A stretch of DNA of 14,216 bases from Burkholderiales bacterium. GTDB taxonomy: Bacteria; Pseudomonadota; Gammaproteobacteria; Burkholderiales; Casimicrobiaceae. The stretch spans positions 1 to 14,216 of the forward strand of contig JANXNO010000253.1 in NCBI GenBank assembly GCA_025354075.1. The letters are read 5' to 3'. Made by a program: the position numbers and the translations under genes. This document shows, in pieces, positions 6,240 to 12,697 of the stretch. How positions within the stretch are numbered: the first letter of the stretch is position 1; the number at the start of each line of letters is the position of its first letter. Below the pieces are notes generated by a model, which searched no databases, was not told where the DNA came from, and saw nothing but the letters and a program-made list of their open reading frames with translations.

Positions 6240-7000
6240 TTGATGGCCTCCTTAAGCCACGACGCCTCGCGTTCGCGTTCGATGACCTGGGTGCGCAGGC
6301 GGTGCAGCGCGGCGGCGATGGCATACGCCCAAAACGCAAAGGTCATCACCATCATCGCTGTCAGCATGGTCGCCGCCATCGACGAACTACCGGGCCGCAC
6401 GCTGGATCCCTGGTGCAGGGTGTTCCACCATTTCACACTGAAATAAATGATAGGCACGTTGATCGCACCGACCAGCGCGATAAGAGCCGACGCGCGGTCG
6501 CCCTTCTTTTTGTCGTCAAACGAAGCGGCCAGCGCCATGTAACCGACATAAAGAAAAAACAGGATCAGGGTGGAGGTGAGTCGCGCGTCCCACACCCAGT
6601 AGGTGCCCCAGGTGGGGCGGCCCCACAGCGAACCGGTGACCAGCGCGACCACCGCCATCATCGCCCCCGTGGGTGCCAGCGCATGGCTCATCATGAACGA
6701 CAGCCGTGTGCCAAGCACGAGGCCGGTGCCCGACCAGAACGCCATCGCAAGATAGATCACCATGGCCATCCATGCGGCGGGCACGTGAATGAAGATGACG
6801 CGGTAGACCTCGCCTTGCTGCGCATCCGTAGGCGCTACGAAAAACCCGATGTACAGACCGACGGCGGTCAACACAGCAGCGATCACCCAGCACAGTTTTT
6901 CGAGCTTACCAGCGAGCGGAAAGAACGCGGCGGGCGAGGCGTAACGCCAGAACCAGCGGCCTGCAAATTTGTCGTGGGATTGTGATTCGGTGCGGGCCAC
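6236..7000 (-). CDS. ccmC: Heme handling protein CcmC
   Basis: CcmC is an inner-membrane protein of six helices that presents heme to CcmE. The 254 residues include the tryptophan-rich heme site of the family, SLWGRPTWGTYWVWDARLTS (124-143), and the two expected heme-ligand histidines, His72 in FIHVPAAW and His196 in NTLHQGSS, on either side. The start is a GTG at 7000; the only upstream codons before an in-frame stop (the ccmB TAG itself) are non-starts, so the start is fixed, though no Shine-Dalgarno is visible. The first 30 residues form a hydrophilic leader longer than in the E. coli protein. ccmB ends 12 bases upstream in the same frame. Confidence 0.94.
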   Translation of the reverse strand: MARTESQSHDKFAGRWFWRYASPAAFFPLAGKLEKLCWVIAAVLTAVGLYIGFFVAPTDAQQGEVYRVIFIHVPAAWMAMVIYLAMAFWSGTGLVLGTRLSFMMSHALAPTGAMMAVVALVTGSLWGRPTWGTYWVWDARLTSTLILFFLYVGYMALAASFDDKKKGDRASALIALVGAINVPIIYFSVKWWNTLHQGSSVRPGSSSMAATMLTAMMVMTFAFWAYAIAAALHRLRTQVIEREREASWLKEAIK

Positions 7001-7012
7001 GGCGAGTCGGTA

Positions 7013-7687
7013 CTAATCGGTACTTATTTTTAGGGCAGCAGCGGCTGCGAGTGGGCACAATGCTAGTGCAAGCAGCATGAAAGCCGCCTGAAGTGCCAGC
7101 TCGGCGGCGGGGGACTCGCCGTAGAGCACTTTGAGTGCCGCGCTCGCGCCGAAAATCAGCGTGGGAATGGTCAGCGGCAGCACCAGCACGGCGGTGAGGA
7201 TCGCACCGCCGCGCGCGGAGACCAGCAGCGCCGCAGCGATGGAGCCCACGAGCAGAAGTGTCGGCACCGCCATCAACACATTAAGTGCGAGCATGCCTGC
7301 CACGTCATACGGCAGTGCGTAAAACAATGCGAACACGGGTGTGACGGCGGCAAGCGCCACGCCGAGCGCGAGCGACAGGGCCGCTACCCGGGCAAGGATC
7401 AACGCGGCTAGTGGCTCGGGCGAGGTGAGCATCAATTCAAGCGATCCGTCACGCGCGTCTTCGTCAAACAATCGCGGTAGCGAGAGCATCGCGGCCAGCA
7501 GCGCGCCGACGAAGATGACGCCGATGCCGATCAATTTGAGCTTCTCCGACTCACTCCCGACAGCAAACGGAAACAGCGAGCAGACAATCAGGAAGAACAT
7601 CAGCGGATTTGCCCAGTCGCTCTTGCGCCGCGCGAACAGTTGCAGCTCGCGACGGAACACAGCGGACGTCGCGCTGCGCAGACTCAC
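7013..7687 (-). CDS. ccmB: Heme exporter membrane subunit CcmB
   Basis: CcmB is the membrane partner of the CcmA ATPase; together with CcmC and CcmD they drive release of heme-loaded CcmE. The 224 residues show the family N-terminus (FRRELQLFARRKSDWANPLMFFLIVCSLFPFAVG), the conserved loop LPRLFDEDARDGSLELMLTSP (about 70-90) and six hydrophobic helices. The GTG start (7687) overlaps the ccmA TGA (GTGA) and has a Shine-Dalgarno AGAGG (7695-7699) 7 bases upstream, which supports it. The stop lies within a short tandem repeat (TCGGTACT at 7007-7014 and 7017-7024). Confidence 0.94.
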   Translation of the reverse strand: MSLRSATSAVFRRELQLFARRKSDWANPLMFFLIVCSLFPFAVGSESEKLKLIGIGVIFVGALLAAMLSLPRLFDEDARDGSLELMLTSPEPLAALILARVAALSLALGVALAAVTPVFALFYALPYDVAGMLALNVLMAVPTLLLVGSIAAALLVSARGGAILTAVLVLPLTIPTLIFGASAALKVLYGESPAAELALQAAFMLLALALCPLAAAAALKISTD

Positions 7688-8307
7688 AGCGCCACCTCTT
7701 GGGTGTTTGCAGCGTCGATTGCAACCGCCTGATGTGAGGTGTAAATCACCAGCCCACCGGCAGCGAGTTCGGCGCTGATCAGCGCGGCGAGTTGCGATTG
7801 TGTATCCACATCGAGCGCGACAAACGGTTCATCCAGCAGCCAGGCGCGACGACCGGGACCGCCCGGGCTGGCATCAAGCAGCAGGCGCGCCAGCGAGCAG
7901 CGTTTGCGCTGGCCCTGCGACAAGGTGCCAAAGCGACGATTGACCAGCAGCTTCACGCCCAATGCCGTGAGCGCGAATTCGATGGCCGGTACTGACGAAT
8001 CGAGCCCCGCCAGCGCTGCGGCGTAGGTAAGATTTTCGCGCACGGTGAGTGCTTCGTTGAAGGCGTTGGTGTGCCCGACAAAACAGGCGGCTTCTGCAGC
8101 CGTTGTCGGAGCTTCGGGACCGTGCCATACCGCGTGCCCGTCGGACGCAGCCGCAAGCCCCGACAGAATGCGCAACAGCGTGGTTTTGCCCGCGCCGTTG
8201 GCACCCGACACGCGCAGCAGCGTGCCCGCTTCGGCAACGAACGACACGCCGGTGAACACTGTGCGCCCGCCCCGTTCGGCTGCGAGTGCGTCTACGGTCA
8301 ATCTCAT
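7684..8307 (-). CDS. ccmA: Heme exporter ATP-binding subunit CcmA
   Basis: CcmA is the cytoplasmic ATPase of the CcmABCD complex. The 207 residues hold all ABC motifs: Walker A GANGAGKTT (35-43), signature LSQGQRKR (129-136), Walker B WLLDEP (156-161) and H-loop His192 in YTSHQA. The frame is open upstream to 8361, but I chose the ATG at 8307 because MRLTVDALAAERGG gives the usual family start and length, and the longer version would lie inside the upstream transporter gene. The ATG overlaps that gene's TGA (ATGA at 8307-8304), so ccmA is likely translated by coupling to the transporter. An insertion-like Gly/Pro stretch (DASPGGPGRR, 145-154) precedes Walker B. Confidence 0.94.
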   Translation of the reverse strand: MRLTVDALAAERGGRTVFTGVSFVAEAGTLLRVSGANGAGKTTLLRILSGLAAASDGHAVWHGPEAPTTAAEAACFVGHTNAFNEALTVRENLTYAAALAGLDSSVPAIEFALTALGVKLLVNRRFGTLSQGQRKRCSLARLLLDASPGGPGRRAWLLDEPFVALDVDTQSQLAALISAELAAGGLVIYTSHQAVAIDAANTQEVAL

Positions 8308-9503
8308 GACACTGCGCGCACCTTGTACGCCGTCCACGCTGACGCGAGGGCGACGATGCACGAGAGATAGCCAACCGCTTCATAGCCGACGAGCTGACCA
8401 CTGCTGCTGGTGGTCAGCATCGCGCCGCCGATGAGCGCGGCGAGTCCGGTGAACAGGTTTTGCACCGCCGAATTAAACGACATCAAACGACCGCGCAGTT
8501 GCGGCGTGCTGGCCGACGAGACGAGCGCTGTGGACGGCACAAACCGCCCGCTGACAAAAATAAAGAACAGCGCCGACACCCCGAGCTGCAACGGCAAACT
8601 CACGCCCAGCTGATGTGTGATCAGCACCATCGGAATGATCGACAACAGCACCAGCCAGTAGTACACCTTTGCTCGCTGGAAGCGGTCTGACATGCTGCCA
8701 AACAAGGGACGTGTGAACAGCGTGATGGCACCGCCGACCAGGTAAAAATAGGCGAGCTGCAATTCGCTCATGCCTTCGTTGGATACCCGCGACGCCGCGA
8801 TGTACGGGATCACCATCATGCCCGACAACGTCAGCAGCGCGGAGGTGGCAAACGCCCACCAGTGGTTGGGTACACGAAACAACTCAGCATAGCCCTTCCA
8901 CAGGCTCACCGGCCCACCCGCGCGGATGTGTCCGCGCATCGACGGCACCAGCCGGGTGGCAACCCCAAACAACACGCAGCAAGCGCCCGCCAACGCGAAG
9001 AAGGGAATGTGCCAACCGCCATGACTCGCCACGTAAATCGACAGCGGCACGCCAAGTACTGCGGACAGTGAAAACGACAGCATGACCAGGCCCATGGCGC
9101 GACCCCGACGCTCATCGGGCACCATGTCACCCACGATTGAAAACGCAATCGAGCCCTGCACGCCGCCGAACAGCCCGGCCACCGTACGTGCGACAAGCAA
9201 GGCAACATAGCTCGGTGCCAGCGCGCAGCCGAGCGTGCCGACGATTAGTCCCACATAGACAAACAACAGCGCGCGCTTGCGGTCAAAACGATCCGCGATG
9301 GAGGCCATGAGCAGCGACGACAGCGCAGCGGCGAACGCGTACACAGACACCAGCAGACCAAACTCTGAGGTGGTGATGCCGAACTCGCGAACCAGATGCG
9401 AAGCCAGCGGCATCATGATCATGAAATCAAGAATGTTGGTGAAGCTCATCAGCGTGAGCACGATGAGAATCTGACGTTCGCGGCGGGGATCGAGCATGGA
9501 CAT
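8304..9503 (-). CDS. MFS transporter (DHA1-like), substrate unknown
   Basis: This 399-residue inner-membrane protein has about 12 hydrophobic helices in two halves. The MFS motif A is seen in the loop between helices 2 and 3 (ASIADRFDRKRAL, about 67-79), with a weaker copy in the second half (GSMSDRFQRAK, about 269-279). The stretch IVGDMVPDERRGRAMGLV and the GVPLSIYVA segment are typical of AraJ/drug-efflux-like DHA1 members. It is the first gene of the ccm operon, its stop overlapping the ccmA start, so it is co-expressed with heme-export genes; a role linked to heme or cytochrome assembly is possible but only guilt by association. I chose the ATG at 9503; a TTG just before and an ATG at 9497 are alternatives. 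No Shine-Dalgarno is visible, and a terminator-like hairpin ends 4 bases upstream. Confidence 0.88.
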   Translation of the reverse strand: MSMLDPRRERQILIVLTLMSFTNILDFMIMMPLASHLVREFGITTSEFGLLVSVYAFAAALSSLLMASIADRFDRKRALLFVYVGLIVGTLGCALAPSYVALLVARTVAGLFGGVQGSIAFSIVGDMVPDERRGRAMGLVMLSFSLSAVLGVPLSIYVASHGGWHIPFFALAGACCVLFGVATRLVPSMRGHIRAGGPVSLWKGYAELFRVPNHWWAFATSALLTLSGMMVIPYIAASRVSNEGMSELQLAYFYLVGGAITLFTRPLFGSMSDRFQRAKVYYWLVLLSIIPMVLITHQLGVSLPLQLGVSALFFIFVSGRFVPSTALVSSASTPQLRGRLMSFNSAVQNLFTGLAALIGGAMLTTSSSGQLVGYEAVGYLSCIVALASAWTAYKVRAVS

Positions 9504-9507
9504 CAAT

Positions 9508-9541
9508 AAAAAGAGGCGCTGCGGATAGCAAGCGCCCCTTT
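9508..9541 (-). terminator. Terminator-like hairpin between the M16 peptidase and the MFS start
   Basis: Read on the minus strand, AAAGGGGCGCT (9541-9531) pairs with AGCGCCTCTTT (9520-9510) around a 10-base loop, with one mismatch, and is followed by TTT continuing to 9508. It should end the M16 peptidase transcript about 85 bases after its stop. But it finishes only 4 bases before the MFS start codon, so it may also act as an attenuator or leader hairpin of the MFS-ccm operon. Confidence 0.62.
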
Positions 9542-9550
9542 GGAATAATG

Positions 9551-9582
9551 CTTCATTTTACGGCGATGCGACAATGCTTTGA
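9551..9582 (-). promoter_or_regulatory. Possible promoter of the MFS-ccm operon
   Basis: On the minus strand TTGTCG and CATTAT lie 18 bases apart in the gap between the M16 peptidase stop and the hairpin. Each matches the sigma-70 consensus at four of six positions. Transcription would begin right at the base of the hairpin at 9541, giving a message with a structured 5' end. Weak, sequence-only support. Confidence 0.3.
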
Positions 9583-9624
9583 GCGGGGACACAGATCAGG
9601 CGGCGCACTAGCCCATGGCCCCCG

Positions 9625-12351
9625 TCATTTAGTTTTGCTGAAATCACCCGCTGTGAAGGACGACATTTCTTGCGGCTGGATGTATTTTTTAATCACGGCA
9701 TCGAAGTCAGACTTTTTCAAGGCGCGGATTTTCGATTCCCATTCGTCGACAGTAGCAAAGGTGCGATCCGCATCGGCCAACGTCACCAATTGCGCGGCAA
9801 CGGTCGCGTCCTGTGAACGTGCGACCGCGCGCTGGTCGAGCAGCGACTGCCGTTGCAGCGCGAACTCTTCCTCCGTCAGTGCGCCGTCCAGCAGCAGCTT
9901 GAGTTCGTCCTTGAGTGACGCTTCGGCCTTCGCCGCATTTTGTGGATTGGCAATGAAGCCGAATGTCCACGTCGCGTTATCCGAAAACACAGGCACCGCC
10001 AAATAGCTAAAAACGTCATAGCTAAGGCCTTCTTTTTCGCGAACGCGCAGCCACAGCCGCGCGCCGCCCGAACCACCGACAATGAAGTCGGCCAGCATCA
10101 ATGCGGGGTAATCGCTGGCCTTGTCGCTTAGCGGAAAGGCGACACGCGTCATGTAGGTTGCGTTCTCTTTGTCGGGGGTTGCGATGCGCTCGGACTTCAC
10201 CGGCACCGGTCGGTGTTCGCGGTTGACGCGCACGTACGGCGTGGGCCGCTTGCTGTCGGCAAACGCCTGTGTAATCGCGGCCTTCGCAGAGGGCACGTCA
10301 AAGTCGCCAACAATCGCGATTTCGGCATGGTTGAGCCCGCGCATGGACGCGGCAAAGCGCAGCACCTGGTCGCGAGTCACGGCCTTGATCGCCGCAATAT
10401 GCTCGGCAAGTGTTGCCACGTAGCGCCAGTCGCCCGGTGGGTAGGACGAGAAATGCCTTGCCATGGCCAGTTGCGCAACACTGTCCGGGTCTTTAGCCGA
10501 CTCTTCCAGACCGGTGATGATTTCTTTACGCACGAGCTCAAGCTCTTGCGCTGGAAAATTCGCACCGGCGTACACCTGGCCTACAAATCGCAGCAACTCG
10601 TCGAGGTATTGCCGTTTGGTTTGAAACGATCCGCCGCCCAGCCCGATGCCACCACTGGCGCGCAGCGCGTCCAGGCGGTCACGAATTTGCTCACGACTCA
10701 GCCCGACCGCGCCCCGCATCAAAACAGCATTGGCGATTTCGTCCACCGCGTTTTTGCCCGCAAGCGACTTTGTGTCGCCATAGCCCACGCGCAATGCCAC
10801 CTGCACGGTGCTGCCGCGCGTCTTTTTAGAAAGTAACACCACCTTCATGCCATTGGCCAGATTGAAACGCTCCACGCGCTGTTCAAGATGGGTCGGCGTC
10901 GGCTCAAACACTTCACCTTCAATCATGCTGGCGTCGCCCTTGTAGTCGCTCAGCAGCGTTGCCAACTCAGGTCGTGCGGGCATGTCGGCACGATCCGGTT
11001 TTTCAGTCGGGATAAAGCGCCCCAGCGTACGGTTTTGCACCTTGAAATACGCTTTCGCGACGCGGGTCACGTCGGCCACCGTTACCTGGGCCAGCCGATC
11101 ACGCTGATAGAAAAAAAAGCGCCAGTCGCCGACGGCCACCGCTTCCGACAGGGCCAGGGCAAATCGCCCGGAATCGGACACGGTTTGATCGTACGCCTTG
11201 GCCACTTGCAGCTTCACGCGCGCGAGCTCAGCCTCGGTAAAAGGCTTGCTGCCTGCCGATTCAATGGTTGCCAGCATGACCGCACGCGCTTTTTCGAGCG
11301 ATTGCGCCTTGTTCAGGTTGACCCAAAATCCGGACAAGCTGGGATCAAACATGGCGTCGCTATCCACATCCACGCCGACCGCAAGCTTCGCGGGCACCAG
11401 CGCCTGATACAACCGACCGGACGGCTCAATGGTCATCAAATTCATAAATATTTGCAACGCCGCAGAATCGGCATGCGCCGCCGAAGGCGTGCGGTACACA
11501 GCAAACAAAAATTGGCTATCACCGACCCGGCGAACGGTGACTTCACGCTCGCCGTCCTGAGTCGGCTCCACCGTCCACAGCTTGGGCAGCGTGCGGGTTG
11601 GTTTTGCGATTTTTCCGAAATTTTCTGCGATCAGTTCGAGCGTTTTTTCGCGATCAAATTTACCGGCGACCAGCAGCACCGCATTGTCCGGCTGATAGTA
11701 GGTGCGGTAGAACGCACGCAGATTTTCGATGCCGACATTTTCGATGTCAGAGCGATTGCCGATGGTTGAATTGCCATAGTTGTGCCAGGCAAACGCACTG
11801 GCGTATACCTTTTGCGAAAGCGTGCCCTGCGGGCGGTTTTCGCCCATTTCGAACTCGTTTCTCACCACGGTCATTTCAGTGTCGAGTTCCTCGCGCAGCA
11901 AGTTCGAGTTGACCATGCGATCCGCCTCCATTTCTAAGGCCCACGTCAGATTGGCATCCGACGCGGCGAAACTCTCGTAATAGTTGGTGCGATCAAGCCA
12001 TGTAGACGCGTTGTTGATGAAGCCGCGGTTGGCCATGTCCTGCCAGAGTTTTGGGTACTTCGGCGTTGATTTGAACAGCATGTGCTCGAGCAGATGCGCC
12101 ATCCCGGTTTCACCATAACCCTCGTGTCGCGAACCCACAAGATAGGTAATGTTCACCGTCACCTTCGGGTTTGATGCATCGGGGAACAGCAGCACGCGCA
12201 AGCCGTTAGCTTTAAGCGTGAACTCGCTGATGCCCTCCACCGAGGGGCCAGCGTCGAATGCTGCGTTCAGCGGTTGTGCGAGCGCCGCACCATTGGCAAA
12301 CAAAAGCGAGAGGGCGGCGACACGAAGCCACTGCATGAAAGAGACGGGCAT
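9625..12351 (-). CDS. Secreted M16 family zinc metallopeptidase (two-domain, pitrilysin-like)
   Basis: This 908-residue protein starts with a signal peptide (MPVSFMQWLRVAALSLLFANGAALA, cut before QPLNA), so it acts in the periplasm or outside. The first M16 unit has the inverted zinc motif HLLEH (His86, Glu89, His90) preceded by GSRHEGYGETGMA, and the third ligand, a Glu in VRNEFEMGEN about 76 residues later (Glu166). Two M16C-type domains follow (about 195-375 and 670-855), and the third large unit begins near 490 with VERFNLANGMKVVLL and has no zinc motif, as usual for the inactive half. The R/Y pair typical of the C-terminal half is suggested by GGSGGARLWLRVREKEGLSY. The frame stays open to an ATG at 12396, which would add 15 residues before the signal peptide; I prefer 12351. 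No Shine-Dalgarno helps. Substrate unknown; likely peptides. Confidence 0.9.
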   Translation of the reverse strand: MPVSFMQWLRVAALSLLFANGAALAQPLNAAFDAGPSVEGISEFTLKANGLRVLLFPDASNPKVTVNITYLVGSRHEGYGETGMAHLLEHMLFKSTPKYPKLWQDMANRGFINNASTWLDRTNYYESFAASDANLTWALEMEADRMVNSNLLREELDTEMTVVRNEFEMGENRPQGTLSQKVYASAFAWHNYGNSTIGNRSDIENVGIENLRAFYRTYYQPDNAVLLVAGKFDREKTLELIAENFGKIAKPTRTLPKLWTVEPTQDGEREVTVRRVGDSQFLFAVYRTPSAAHADSAALQIFMNLMTIEPSGRLYQALVPAKLAVGVDVDSDAMFDPSLSGFWVNLNKAQSLEKARAVMLATIESAGSKPFTEAELARVKLQVAKAYDQTVSDSGRFALALSEAVAVGDWRFFFYQRDRLAQVTVADVTRVAKAYFKVQNRTLGRFIPTEKPDRADMPARPELATLLSDYKGDASMIEGEVFEPTPTHLEQRVERFNLANGMKVVLLSKKTRGSTVQVALRVGYGDTKSLAGKNAVDEIANAVLMRGAVGLSREQIRDRLDALRASGGIGLGGGSFQTKRQYLDELLRFVGQVYAGANFPAQELELVRKEIITGLEESAKDPDSVAQLAMARHFSSYPPGDWRYVATLAEHIAAIKAVTRDQVLRFAASMRGLNHAEIAIVGDFDVPSAKAAITQAFADSKRPTPYVRVNREHRPVPVKSERIATPDKENATYMTRVAFPLSDKASDYPALMLADFIVGGSGGARLWLRVREKEGLSYDVFSYLAVPVFSDNATWTFGFIANPQNAAKAEASLKDELKLLLDGALTEEEFALQRQSLLDQRAVARSQDATVAAQLVTLADADRTFATVDEWESKIRALKKSDFDAVIKKYIQPQEMSSFTAGDFSKTK

Positions 12352-12697
12352 AGATAAAAAATCTCGGGAGGTACAACGAACAGGAGCGTAATCCATGTGC
12401 CGAAGCAGACACCGACTTCGCTGTCATTTTGATTCTGTGCAGACGCGAATGTTGGCAAAGCAGCCGCGACCAGACAGAAAATCAAACGCGAAAAAGTGCT
12501 GCAACGTAGGTTGAAACTTGACGCAATTTTTCTTACAACTTTCCCCTGCGAAGCCCATTCTACCTGGGCTAACAAGCATTTTTTCGGAAACTCGACTCTA
12601 TGCTTTTTAATGATGTAGCCCCATATTTTATGGGGAATGAGCAAAAAAGCTGATACAGAAAAACGATCGCAAACCCGTCGCAGCCGCGCATGCTGAA
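12352..12697 (-). other. Non-coding gap between the ABC exporter and the M16 peptidase
   Basis: These 346 bases hold no credible complete gene. A perfect inverted repeat CCCCATA-TTT-TATGGGG lies at 12619-12635 and a shorter one, AGCCCA / TGGGCT, at 12552-12570; neither is followed by a T-run on the minus strand, so neither is a convincing terminator for the ABC gene. A minus-strand stretch at about 12436-12507 could encode a signal-peptide-like sequence (see findings) but lacks a good start and length. The promoter of the M16 gene should be here; no clear -35/-10 pair stands out. The region is visibly richer in A and T than the genes around it. Confidence 0.5.

Noticed and set aside
6158..6985. 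A 275-codon open frame on the plus strand opposite ccmC
   Set aside because: It is a His/Arg/Gly-rich low-complexity reading of the antisense strand of a firmly identified gene; no domain is recognisable.
8308..8361. An upstream ATG at 8361 giving CcmA an 18-residue N-terminal extension
   Set aside because: The extension lies wholly inside the MFS gene and does not resemble CcmA; the ATGA overlap at 8307 gives the usual family start.
9504..9506. TTG as the MFS start codon
   Set aside because: It directly precedes an ATG and sits at the base of the hairpin; the ATG at 9503 or 9497 is more likely.
10888..11769. A 293-codon open frame on the plus strand opposite the M16 peptidase
   Set aside because: Its composition (Arg, His, Gln) is that of an antisense shadow in GC-rich DNA, and the opposite strand encodes the conserved peptidase domain.
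12619..12635. Perfect CCCCATA / TATGGGG repeat as terminator of the ABC exporter gene
   Set aside because: No T-run follows on the minus strand and the loop is only three bases; a protein-binding site or chance is as likely.
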